Assembly (NCBI GenBank): GCA_034433795.1
Contig: DAOUAE010000078.1
Coordinates: forward strand, 1-25,447
Reading direction: 5' to 3'
Length of the DNA stretch: 25,447 nucleotides
Source: DAOUAE01 sp034433795
Lineage (GTDB): Bacteria > Chloroflexota > UBA6077 > FW602-bin22 > DAOUAE01
The position numbers were made by a program, and so were the translations under genes. Positions 13,047 to 20,266 of this stretch are shown here, one piece after another. The notes beneath the pieces are model-generated. The model was not told the DNA's origin and did not search any database. It saw only the letters and a program-made list of their open reading frames with translations. Each line of letters starts with the position of its first letter. Within the stretch, counting starts at the first letter, position 1.

Positions 13047-14241
13047 GGAGGCGGCGCTGGTCGATGGGCTTCTGGAGGTAGGCGGCGGCTCCCAGCGAGA
13101 GGGCCACCTCGGGCTCGTCGAGGACCGAGCAGACGATGACCGGGATGGTGCGGGTGGCCGGGCTGGCCTTGAGCGCCTGCAGGAAGTCCCAGCCATCGCG
13201 GCCCGGCATGAGCAGATCCAGCAGGATGGCGTCAGGCCGGTGCTCGCGGACCAGGCTGCGGGCCGTGGTGGTCTGGGTGGCGCTGCAGGTCCGCCAGGGG
13301 GTTCCTTCGAGGAAGCGCTCGACCAGACGGATGAAGTCGGGGTTGTTGTCGACGATGAGGAGCAGCGGGGCCGGGCTGACCGGGAAGGTCAGCCGCAACG
13401 ACCAGGGGCCGGGGGTGGGGGGCAGGGTGGTGGCGACCGTGCCGCCCAGCGCCGTGACGAGGGGGGAGGCGGTCGGCAGGCCGAGGGCGGTGGGGGTGAC
13501 CGGTTCCCGGGCCTCGCCGGCGATGGTGATGGTCAGGGTGGTGGGCTCGGTCTGGACAATGATCTGGACCTGGGGGGTGGTGGTCCGGGCGATAGCGTGG
13601 GCCAGCAGGGTGAGGAGGGCGTGGCGGAGGGTGCTGCGTTCGCCGGCGATGGGCGGGAGGGTGGCCGGGGTGGTGAGGTCGAGCCGCACGCCCCGGCGCT
13701 GGCAGAGAGGCTGCAGGAGGCGGACCACGCTGCGCAGGACGGCGAGGGGTGCGGTGGTGGGCTGGTGGCCGGCGCCGGACTGGAGGACCTGGGTCACCTC
13801 CTGCTGGACCAGGCCGGTGTTGGTGGGGGCGTCGGCCGGGCGGACGGGTGGGTGCCAGCGTTCCCAGAGGAGGGTGGCGATGGCCTGGAGGGCGCGCTGG
13901 TGCTCGCGGTGATACTGGCTTTTGCTGAGGGCCAGGTGGCGCTGGACGGTCTGGACGTCGTGGCCTTCGAGGTAGCGGAGTTCCAGGAGACGGTAGAGGC
14001 GTCCGGCGCGGGCGCTGGCGGGCGTGCCGGGGGCCGGCTGGAGGGCGGCCATGGCCTCAAGGAGGGCCTGACGGAGGAGGCGGCCTTTGGGGAGCGTTCC
14101 CCCTGCATCGTCGAGGTGGGCGGTCAGGGGGTGAGTCTGGAGGGCTGCCGGGTCGTAGAGGTTGAGGAGGGCGTGGCGGACCTGCTCGACGAAGGACTCC
14201 GGCGGGCTGGCGGGGGTCGGGTGGGGGAGGTCCGCGGTCAT
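12985..14241 (-). CDS. Response regulator with N-terminal HTH, kinase-like middle and C-terminal receiver
   Basis: A 418-residue protein with unusual domain order. Residues about 11-130 are helical (FVEQVRHALLNLYDPAALQTHP) and contain GHDVQTVQRHLALSKSQYHRE, a helix-turn-helix like sigma-70 region 4. Residues about 150-292 resemble a HATPase_c fold (LRHALLTLLAHAIA as an N-box relic, ending WSLRLTFPV). They have no phospho-His and no intact G boxes, so this part is probably not an active kinase. Residues 295-410 are a receiver with LLIVDNNPDF, Asp in LLDLLMPGRDG, Ser in VIVCSVLD and Lys in YLQKPID. This layout is common beside sugar ABC operons in Chloroflexota, from memory. A GGAGG site precedes the ATG. 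It is divergent from the transporter operon and convergent with the hybrid kinase. Confidence 0.8.
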   Translation of the reverse strand: MTADLPHPTPASPPESFVEQVRHALLNLYDPAALQTHPLTAHLDDAGGTLPKGRLLRQALLEAMAALQPAPGTPASARAGRLYRLLELRYLEGHDVQTVQRHLALSKSQYHREHQRALQAIATLLWERWHPPVRPADAPTNTGLVQQEVTQVLQSGAGHQPTTAPLAVLRSVVRLLQPLCQRRGVRLDLTTPATLPPIAGERSTLRHALLTLLAHAIARTTTPQVQIIVQTEPTTLTITIAGEAREPVTPTALGLPTASPLVTALGGTVATTLPPTPGPWSLRLTFPVSPAPLLLIVDNNPDFIRLVERFLEGTPWRTCSATQTTTARSLVREHRPDAILLDLLMPGRDGWDFLQALKASPATRTIPVIVCSVLDEPEVALSLGAAAYLQKPIDQRRLLTTLRAVVGPPPADTAGAAP

Positions 14242-14276
14242 GGCACCTCCGTGAGACCTTGATGAGACTCCGGGTC

Positions 14277-14305
14277 TTGCCGGGGTGGGGCCGGCTGGCT
14301 ACTGT
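14277..14305 (+). promoter_or_regulatory. Promoter of the sugar ABC operon
   Basis: TTGCCG (14277-14282), a 17-bp spacer and TACTGT (14300-14305). The start would be near 14312, about 72 bases before the binding-protein ATG. It overlaps the divergent regulator promoter. Confidence 0.55.
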
Positions 14306-14314
14306 CATGGCAGG

Positions 14315-14344
14315 ATTGTAGCCGGTTGGTCGGACCGGTGCCAA
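14315..14344 (-). promoter_or_regulatory. Promoter of the HTH-receiver regulator gene
   Basis: On the minus strand TTGGCA (14344-14339), an 18-bp spacer and TACAAT (14320-14315). The start near 14308 gives a leader of about 67 bases. The start region lies on top of the plus-strand -10 element of the ABC operon promoter. Confidence 0.6.
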
Positions 14345-14383
14345 GAGCGGAGAGGTTCAGTGTTGGTGAAGGAGGACAGTCCA

Positions 14384-15802
14384 ATGGCCGTCTCGTCGGT
14401 CTCTCGCCGTGCCTTCCTCAGCGGACTGGTCACAGTGGCGGTGGGCTCGGTTCTGGCCGCCTGCGCGCCGGCCGCCGCGCCGACCCCGACGCCGGCGCCG
14501 GCCAAGCCGGCCGAGGCCCCCAAGCCAGCCCAGGAGGCCAAGCCGGCCCAGCCGGCGCCCACGCCAACGCCAGCGGCTAAAGAGGCGGCGCCGGCTCCCA
14601 AAGCGGGCGTGGTCTTGCGTTTGCTTGAGACGCCGTCGGCGACCGTCCAGGCGATCAACGACGATTTTACAAAGAAAACAGGGATTCGAATCGAGTCGGA
14701 GGTAATTCCGCAGGGTGTAGATCCAACAGCAAAGCTTATTGCTTCGTTTAATGCTGGTGGGACTGATTACGACGTCGTGCGGGTAGACGTCATTGACCTT
14801 GCTCTATACGCGGTCTCGGGTTGGATCGAGGATGTCTCCGCACGAATAACCAAGGATCTAATCGAGGATATGCTGCCTTTTGCGCGGCAGGCGGTGAACT
14901 ATAAGGGGAAGTGGTACGGTTTGCCGAAAGATTCGGAATGGAAGACGTGGGTTTACAATGAGAAGATGTTGAAGGATGTTGGTATTAATAAACCACCGGA
15001 GACTTGTGAAGAGTATGTGATGGCGGCTAAACCGGTCCAGGAAAAAGGTTTGGTGAAATATGCCCAGACCTGGGCCTGGACCCAGGGAGAAAATATCGCC
15101 TGCGACTACCCGATGTTGGTCGCCAGTCTTGGAGGGAAATACATCTCCGAGAACGATGAGCTACTCATCAACAAAGATGCAGGGGTCGAGGTCCTGCGCA
15201 TGATGGTGGATTGGCTTAATACAACGAAGATCGCCAATCCGGCTTCGTTGACCGCTAAGAATATCGACGCGCGTAATGCCCAGGCGGCTGGTGATGCTGC
15301 TTTTGGTTTCCATTGGGGTACGCCTATTGCTGTTCTCAACGATCCGACGAAATCGAAAGTTGTCAATCAGTGTAAGATGGGATTAGTGCCCCACAAGGCG
15401 GGCGTGGCTTCCTGGACAGTTTCGGGGCCGGAGTGCTGGTCGATCTCGAAAGGTTCACGGCATAAGGATGAAGCCTGGGAGTATCTGCTCTTCCGGCAGG
15501 GGCGGGAGGGCGCTAAGCGGCAGTTCATTGGCGAGGGAACCGTTTTTGGTTGGCGCAGTCTCTTCGACGATCCGGAAATTCAAAATTTTGCCAAGCAGCG
15601 TCAGATCGATTTCGAGATCGCCCGGCGTCAGGCCGAGAATGTAGTTAACAGACCGATGGTCCCCTGGTATCACGAGTACTCGGCGGCCTTGCAACTTGAG
15701 TTGCATAACGCGCTGACTCAGAAGAAGTCTGTCCAGCAGGCGCTGGATGATGTCGTCTCTGCCTACAATAAGATCAAGGGGAAGGCCGAGAAGCGCTACT
15801 AG
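14384..15802 (+). CDS. Carbohydrate ABC transporter substrate-binding lipoprotein
   Basis: A 472-residue family 1 solute-binding protein. The signal SRRAFLSGLVTVAVGSVLAAC has a twin-arginine and a lipobox ending at C27 (segments: S-R-R-A-F-L at 7-12, L-A-A-C at 24-27), so it is probably a Tat-exported lipoprotein. An Ala/Pro/Thr linker (28-75) precedes the binding domain, which begins VVLRLLETPSATVQAINDDF and shows YDVVRVDVIDLALYA and YGLPKDSEWKTWVYNEKML, typical of sugar-binding proteins of the MalE/UgpB group. The ATG at 14384 is preferred for AAGGAGG eight bases upstream; the frame is open further up. Base composition changes sharply near 14640: 54 of 60 bases are G/C at 14461-14520 but 28 of 60 at 14701-14760. 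The gene therefore looks mosaic. The ligand is not known. Confidence 0.9.
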   Translation: MAVSSVSRRAFLSGLVTVAVGSVLAACAPAAAPTPTPAPAKPAEAPKPAQEAKPAQPAPTPTPAAKEAAPAPKAGVVLRLLETPSATVQAINDDFTKKTGIRIESEVIPQGVDPTAKLIASFNAGGTDYDVVRVDVIDLALYAVSGWIEDVSARITKDLIEDMLPFARQAVNYKGKWYGLPKDSEWKTWVYNEKMLKDVGINKPPETCEEYVMAAKPVQEKGLVKYAQTWAWTQGENIACDYPMLVASLGGKYISENDELLINKDAGVEVLRMMVDWLNTTKIANPASLTAKNIDARNAQAAGDAAFGFHWGTPIAVLNDPTKSKVVNQCKMGLVPHKAGVASWTVSGPECWSISKGSRHKDEAWEYLLFRQGREGAKRQFIGEGTVFGWRSLFDDPEIQNFAKQRQIDFEIARRQAENVVNRPMVPWYHEYSAALQLELHNALTQKKSVQQALDDVVSAYNKIKGKAEKRY

Positions 15803-15830
15803 TCCGCCAGTATTAAGCCTGGAACGATAA

Positions 15831-16769
15831 ATGCGTGCTCTTTCTCGCCCTAAGCCCCAACCTTTACGCCCGCGTCGTGTCGTTCCCTCCGATCGGTGGG
15901 TTGGCTGGCTGCTGGTTGCGCCCAGTTTGCTGTTCATCTTTGGCCTGCTCGGTTATCCTCTGCTCTACTCTCTGGTCATTATGTTTATGGACTTGAACAT
16001 CACGCGTCCATGGTTGGGTCCCCAGTTTGTTGGCCTGGGGAACTTCATTGATATGGCGCAAGCGCCGGAGTTTTGGGCCTCTTTAGCCCGAACTCTGTAT
16101 TTCGCAGCAGTAAGTATCATTCTTGGAACGCCTGTCGCTTTGATCTTCGCCATTCTTCTTAATCAGGATTTTCCACTGCGAGGTCTGGCGCGTGGATTAA
16201 TGATGATCCCCTGGGCTATTCCGCACGTGGTGAATGGCGTTATCTGGGCCAGGATCTACGACGCGAACTACGGCATGCTTAACGGTCTCCTTTATCAACT
16301 TGGTCTCATTCAGAGTTATATTCCCTGGCTGACTAATCCCAATCTTGCTCTTTTTCTGGTGGTTATCGCCGAGGTTTGGGTTAGTACGCCAGGGCTGACT
16401 CTTCTGTTCTTGGCTGGACTTCAGACGATCCCGAGTGAACTCTACGAGGCGGCAAGCTGTGATGGAGCTGGAATGTTCCAGCGATTTTGGTACATCACTC
16501 TGCCCTTACTCAAACCGATGGGGCTGGTGGTTCTGGTTTTAAAGACGATCAGTGCGTTTGGAATTTTCGACATCGTGTATGTCTTGACTGGTGGTGGTCC
16601 GGCGAATTCTACCCAGGTTCTCGGGTATTATATCTATATGGAGAGCTTTAAGTATCTTCATGTTGGGTATGGAGCGGCGCTTTCGTATGTCTTTGCCGCG
16701 ATAATTCTTGTCCTTGTCTTCATCTATGTTCGACTTCTGCGCTTTGAGAGCATCAGGGAGGGTGCGTGA
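15831..16769 (+). CDS. Sugar ABC transporter permease (MalF/UgpA-like)
   Basis: A 312-residue inner-membrane protein of the binding-protein-dependent transport family. About six hydrophobic segments are present, the first at WLLVAPSLLFIFGLLGYPL. The EAA loop that docks on the ATPase begins at E206 and reads EAASCDGAGMFQRFWYITLP. FVGLGNFIDM and FDIVYVLTGGGPANST are typical MalF-group patterns. It starts 28 bp after the binding protein and overlaps the second permease by 4 bp. The ribosome-binding site is weak (GGAACG). Codon use is AT-richer than in the surrounding genes, as for the whole operon. No ATPase gene is present in the window, so a shared MsmK/UgpC-type ATPase from elsewhere is expected. 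Confidence 0.92.
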   Translation: MRALSRPKPQPLRPRRVVPSDRWVGWLLVAPSLLFIFGLLGYPLLYSLVIMFMDLNITRPWLGPQFVGLGNFIDMAQAPEFWASLARTLYFAAVSIILGTPVALIFAILLNQDFPLRGLARGLMMIPWAIPHVVNGVIWARIYDANYGMLNGLLYQLGLIQSYIPWLTNPNLALFLVVIAEVWVSTPGLTLLFLAGLQTIPSELYEAASCDGAGMFQRFWYITLPLLKPMGLVVLVLKTISAFGIFDIVYVLTGGGPANSTQVLGYYIYMESFKYLHVGYGAALSYVFAAIILVLVFIYVRLLRFESIREGA

Positions 16770-17638
16770 GAGCGCATATTCGTCGTCGGTTTAATATCTC
16801 TCAATTGCTGCTGTGTATTGGGTTGCTCTTTTTCCTCTTCTATATGCTTGGACCAGTGTACATTATGCTTGTGACGAGCGTCACGCCCGAACGGGAACAG
16901 CTGGCGGTTCCTCCCGTCTGGCTACCAAGTCAGATCGATTTCTCTCAGTATTTAAATATTCTTATTTACGCTGACCGTCCAGAGAACGTGGCCGCACGTG
17001 GCTTCGTACGTAGCCTCCTCAACACGTTTCTGGTTGCCAGTGGTGTGACGTTCCTTTCGGTGACCTTAGGTTCACTGGCGGCCTATGCCTATGCTCGCCT
17101 TAAAGTACCTTTTCGCGATAAGATAGTCTTTCTCTTGCTGTTTACCGAGATGCTTCCTGGCGTGGTTATCGCACTTCCTTTGTATCTTACTATCCGGTCC
17201 CTGGGATTGCACGATAGATTGGTAACATTGATGTTCCTTGAGTGCTCCTTTAGCCTTCCGTTCACGATTTGGATCCTTCGTGGCTATTTTCTCAGCCTGC
17301 CGCGAGAACTCGAAGACGCAGCCATGGTCGACGGTTGCAGTCGAGTCGGTGCTCTCTTCCGTGTGATCTATCCACTGGCTACCCCTGGCCTCTTTGCTGC
17401 GGCTGCGTTTGCGTTTATTGGCAGTTGGAACGCCTTCTTCCTTCCGTTGATCTTTACCAGCTCCGCCGAGACTCGCACCGCTCCCCTGGCAGTTTCTCTG
17501 CTCATCGGCCGCTTCTATGTTCAGTTTGGTCTGCTTGCGGCGGCTGGAACCCTTGCTAGTATTATCCCAGTGGCTCTCGCACTCCTCTTCCAGCGCTATG
17601 TCTTAAGCGGGCTGGTGGCCGGCGCGTTGAAGGGATAA
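16766..17638 (+). CDS. Sugar ABC transporter permease (MalG/UgpE-like)
   Basis: A 290-residue partner of the preceding permease. It starts at a GTG inside the upstream stop (GTGA), so translation is coupled. Six hydrophobic segments are visible, the first at LLLCIGLLFFLFYMLGPVYI. The EAA loop near E183 reads ELEDAAMVDGCSRVGALFRV, followed by PLATPG. The C-terminal RYVLSGLVAGALKG is the usual MalG-type ending. GC content is low: 25 of 60 bases at 17101-17160. No typical terminator follows; only a short palindrome without a T tract lies 36 bp downstream. Confidence 0.92.
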   Translation: MRAHIRRRFNISQLLLCIGLLFFLFYMLGPVYIMLVTSVTPEREQLAVPPVWLPSQIDFSQYLNILIYADRPENVAARGFVRSLLNTFLVASGVTFLSVTLGSLAAYAYARLKVPFRDKIVFLLLFTEMLPGVVIALPLYLTIRSLGLHDRLVTLMFLECSFSLPFTIWILRGYFLSLPRELEDAAMVDGCSRVGALFRVIYPLATPGLFAAAAFAFIGSWNAFFLPLIFTSSAETRTAPLAVSLLIGRFYVQFGLLAAAGTLASIIPVALALLFQRYVLSGLVAGALKG

Positions 17639-17673
17639 ACTTTAATTCGACTAACCAAGACCCTCAAGGTAAT

Positions 17674-17693
17674 GTCTGGTCCAGAGACCAGAC
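17674..17693. repeat. Perfect palindrome between ABC operon and next gene
   Basis: GTCTGGTC-CAGA-GACCAGAC has 8-bp arms and a 4-base centre, 28 bp before the -35 of the next promoter. It could be an operator for the decarboxylase-family gene or a weak 3' hairpin of the transporter mRNA. Confidence 0.5.
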
Positions 17694-17720
17694 GAGAGTG
17701 TTCCCCGTCTCCCTCCCACG

Positions 17721-17749
17721 TTGACACGCTCGCCCTCCCGGCGTATCCT
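17721..17749 (+). promoter_or_regulatory. Promoter of the carboxymuconolactone decarboxylase family gene
   Basis: TTGACA (17721-17726), exactly 17 bp, then TATCCT (17744-17749). The start near 17756 leaves a leader of roughly 105 bases before the ATG at 17861. Confidence 0.7.
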
Positions 17750-17860
17750 GGGTCCCAGAGGAGCTGGGCCGGTTCCGCGGCTGGCTCACCGGTTGTCGGC
17801 GGAGCTGTTCGCCTCTCGACCGGCCCGGGCCGGCGAAACGTGCGGCGGGAGGGGAGTCTT

Positions 17861-18271
17861 ATGGCCGGTCGGGAAAGCCTGTTCGAAACCGGATTGCGCC
17901 TCCGACGGGAGGTCCTGGGGGCGGAGTATGTCGACCGGGCCCTCCAATCGGCCGACGATTTCAACCGGCCTTTCCAGGAGCTGGTGACCGAGTACTGCTG
18001 GGGAGCCATCTGGTCGCGACCGGGCCTGTCACGGCCGACGCGCAGCCTCATCACCCTGGCGATGCTCACCGCCCTCAATCGCCCACACGAACTGGAACTC
18101 CACATCCGGGGTGCTTTGAACAACGGGGTCTCGCGCGAAGAAATCCGCGAGGTCTTCCTGCAGGCGGCGATCTACTGCGGCGTCCCGGCCGCCCTCGACG
18201 CCTTCCGCGTCGCCCGGAAGGTCTTCGCCGAACTCGACGGCACGCCGTCGTCCACGGAGCGGCTGGCCTGA
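17861..18271 (+). CDS. Carboxymuconolactone decarboxylase family protein (PcaC-like)
   Basis: A 136-residue helical protein of the AhpD/PcaC superfamily. Near the N-terminus GLRLRREVLGAEYVDRAL matches the PcaC opening. FNRPFQELVTEYCWGAIWSRP, SLITLAMLTALNRPHELELH (read separately) and EIREVFLQAAIYCGVPAALD cover the conserved core. It has no AhpD-type C-x-x-C, so peroxidase activity is not expected. PcaC itself decarboxylates 4-carboxymuconolactone in protocatechuate breakdown, but no other genes of that pathway are near, so the substrate is open. GGGAGGGGAG before the ATG supports this start. It has its own promoter and is convergent with the methyltransferase gene. The 265-bp gap after it contains only a hairpin, CCACGG-GCG-CCGTGG (18514-18528), without a T tract. 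Confidence 0.85.
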   Translation: MAGRESLFETGLRLRREVLGAEYVDRALQSADDFNRPFQELVTEYCWGAIWSRPGLSRPTRSLITLAMLTALNRPHELELHIRGALNNGVSREEIREVFLQAAIYCGVPAALDAFRVARKVFAELDGTPSSTERLA

Positions 18272-18536
18272 GACGATACCCGAACGTGCCTCTCTCGCCT
18301 TTCAGCAGGCCTGCGGCTTCACCGCCGGGCCGCTCGGTTGAGGACGGTGCGTCCATCGGTCGCTGGTGGGGATGCGGCTGCTGCCCGGCGGTCCTGCCAG
18401 GCACCAGCGCCAGCGACGCTCGGCCCGGAGGGACAGCGCCGCTTCGCCCCGGTGACCGGTTCCCGGAGCAGGGCCTGAGGGCTTTCCGAGTCGACCGGGA
18501 AAATCGCCAGCCCCCACGGGCGCCGTGGAGGTGGCG

Positions 18537-19076
18537 TCAGAGGCGGGCCGGCTCGGCCGCAGGGCGGACGGTGGCGTGGCCGTTGGCCAGGGCGGCGGCC
18601 CGCTCGGCCCGCCAGCGCTTGGCCTGGCGGTCGTAGAGGACCAGCGCCCCGGTCACCGCCACGTTCAGGCAGATCTGGGTCGGCACCTGCACGATCTCGT
18701 GACACCGGGCCAGGATCTCCGGGCTCAGCCCGAGGTCCTCGGCGCCCAGAAGGTACACCGCTCGCTCGGGGTGGACATAGGCTGGAAGCGGCTGGGCCCC
18801 CTCGGCGATCTCCACCCCCACCAGCGTGGCCTCATGGGGCAGATGGGCCAGGAAGTCCTCGAAGTCGGTGTAGTGGAAGAGCGGCAGGTGCCGCCAGGAT
18901 TTGGCCGTGTCGTAGGCCTGCGGCTCGTAGCGCTCGCCGATGGCGAAGACGAAATCAGCCCCGAACGCCAGCGCGGCGCGCCAGAGGCCTCCCAGGTTGA
19001 GCGACTTCTTGGGCTGGTAGATGCCGATCCCAACGTAGCCCCGATGGGGTAGGCGCGGCTGTCGGATCTGCGTCAT
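18537..19076 (-). CDS. SpoU-family RNA 2'-O-methyltransferase
   Basis: A 179-residue SPOUT enzyme using S-adenosylmethionine. Motif 1 is visible near the start (YQPKKSLNLGGLWRAALAFGA, giving the Asn-x-G-x-x-R pattern with N27 and R32). Motif 2 is LLGAEDLGLSPEIL and motif 3 is VQVPTQICLNVAVTGALVLYD, together forming the trefoil knot. The size fits tRNA methyltransferases of the TrmH/TrmL type without an N-terminal extension; the exact target nucleotide cannot be told. The ATG at 19076 has GGAGGTGAGG upstream; the frame is open further but has no similarity there. It follows the alpha/beta hydrolase gene on the same strand with 70 bp between and has its own -10 element. Confidence 0.85.
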   Translation of the reverse strand: MTQIRQPRLPHRGYVGIGIYQPKKSLNLGGLWRAALAFGADFVFAIGERYEPQAYDTAKSWRHLPLFHYTDFEDFLAHLPHEATLVGVEIAEGAQPLPAYVHPERAVYLLGAEDLGLSPEILARCHEIVQVPTQICLNVAVTGALVLYDRQAKRWRAERAAALANGHATVRPAAEPARL

Positions 19077-19145
19077 CGGTGACCTCACCTCCGCTTCACC
19101 GGACTGGCCGGTCCCGGCGGGGCTCCAGGGACCACCGCTTCTACA

Positions 19146-19151
19146 ATTATA
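19146..19151 (-). promoter_or_regulatory. -10 element before the RNA methyltransferase
   Basis: A perfect TATAAT on the minus strand overlaps the stop codon of the hydrolase gene, about 70 bp before the methyltransferase ATG. No good -35 hexamer is seen at 16-18 bp, so it is a moderate candidate for an internal promoter. Confidence 0.4.
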
Positions 19152-20052
19152 CCCCACCCGCACCGTCCGGCGCCGTCGCCCGCCGCTCCACCGGCCGGTA
19201 GGCGGCCAGCACCGCCTCTGGAGCACTCAGAAAGCGCCCGAGCAGGGCGTTGAACGCGGCCGCCCGCTCCAGCTGCGGACAGTGACCACACGCCGGAAAC
19301 ACCACCAGCGCGCAGCGCGGAATCAGGCGGGCCGCCGCGTAGGCGTGGGCCACCGGAATGACCGGGTCGCGGTCGCCCCAGATAATAAGGGTCGGCGGCT
19401 GCACCTGGGGCAGCCGGTCGAGCAGGATCACCCCCGGCTTCTGGCCGCGCAGCCCGATCCCCTGACGGGCGATGCGCAGAAAATGCTGCCGCGCCCCTGG
19501 CCGGCGGATGTGCTCCAGCCAGGTCATGGCCAGGGCCTCGGTGTCGGCTGAGGGCTGGCAGAAGAGCGCCCGAATGGCCCGACGGGCGAAGCCCGGGGTC
19601 GGCCGGAACAGGATCTCGGGCAGAAGCGGCAGAGCCAGCAGACGCAGGTCGAGCTGGAGATCGCGCCCCAGACCGGCGCTGGCCACCAGCCCCAGATGAC
19701 TGACCCGCTCGGGCCGGGCCAGGGCGTAAGTCAGAACCACCAGCCCGCCCATCGAGTTGCCGACAAAGGCCGCTCGCTCGGCTCCCAGATGATCCAGAAA
19801 GGCGTCGAAGAAGGCCGGAACGTCGGCCAGCGTGGGGGTCACCGGTGGCACAGCCGAGCGGCCGAACCCGGGCAGGTCCAGCGCGCAGACCTGAAACTGC
19901 CCGGCCAGTCCCCGCAGATTGGGGGTCCAGAACTCCAGCGAGGCCCCGATCCCGTGGACGAAGATGACCAGCGGCCCCTGGCCGGCCCGCTGGTACCGGA
20001 CCTCATAGCCATTGACCCGAGCGTACCTATCGATCAACGCGTTCCCGACCAT
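19147..20052 (-). CDS. Alpha/beta hydrolase
   Basis: A 301-residue cytoplasmic enzyme of the alpha/beta hydrolase fold. The oxyanion motif H33-G34 occurs in VIFVHGIGASLEFW. The nucleophile elbow is G98-N-S100-M-G102, the acid is D229 in IIWGDRDPVIP, and the base is H257 in FPACGHCPQLE, so the triad is complete. The sequence resembles esterases and C-C bond hydrolases of the MhpC/BphD type, but the substrate cannot be read from it. The ATG follows GGGAGGG. A TAGGAT at 20082-20087 (minus strand) may be its -10 element, with no convincing -35. The methyltransferase gene lies downstream in the same direction. Confidence 0.88.
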   Translation of the reverse strand: MVGNALIDRYARVNGYEVRYQRAGQGPLVIFVHGIGASLEFWTPNLRGLAGQFQVCALDLPGFGRSAVPPVTPTLADVPAFFDAFLDHLGAERAAFVGNSMGGLVVLTYALARPERVSHLGLVASAGLGRDLQLDLRLLALPLLPEILFRPTPGFARRAIRALFCQPSADTEALAMTWLEHIRRPGARQHFLRIARQGIGLRGQKPGVILLDRLPQVQPPTLIIWGDRDPVIPVAHAYAAARLIPRCALVVFPACGHCPQLERAAAFNALLGRFLSAPEAVLAAYRPVERRATAPDGAGGV

Positions 20053-20203
20053 CGGCCCTCCCGACCGCGCGGGTTGCTCTCATCCTAACACGCTCTGCGG
20101 CCCGGAGCCAGGGGGGCGTGTCGGTCCTCTGGCACTTTCTCCAGTCGAAAGATGCTGGCCAGAGGCTGGCGCTGGCCCCGGTCCAGGTGAGCGGAGGAAG
20201 GCA

Positions 20204-20221
20204 GACCGGATTGGTCCGGTC
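20204..20221. repeat. Inverted repeat in the hydrolase/kinase intergenic region
   Basis: GACCGGA-TTGG-TCCGGTC, with 7-bp arms, lies between the divergent hydrolase and Ser/Thr kinase genes, upstream of the kinase -10 element. It is a possible operator. Confidence 0.4.
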
Positions 20222-20248
20222 GGGTAACAGACCGGGCCCGCCGGCCGT

Positions 20249-20254
20249 TATGAT
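20249..20254 (+). promoter_or_regulatory. -10 element of the Ser/Thr kinase gene
   Basis: TATGAT lies 12 bases before the ATG at 20267 and 33 before the ATG at 20288. No good -35 is seen. If used, the first ATG would have a leader of only about 6 bases. Confidence 0.4.
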
Positions 20255-20266
20255 AGAGACGGGCAG

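Noticed and set aside
12916..14262. A 448-codon plus-strand frame opposite the HTH-receiver regulator
   Set aside because: Gly/Glu/Asp-rich with no family; the regulator on the minus strand has a full receiver and HTH.
14242..14383. Riboswitch in the leader of the ABC operon
   Set aside because: The leader is about 72 bases, and no known aptamer pattern or terminator/antiterminator pair is visible.
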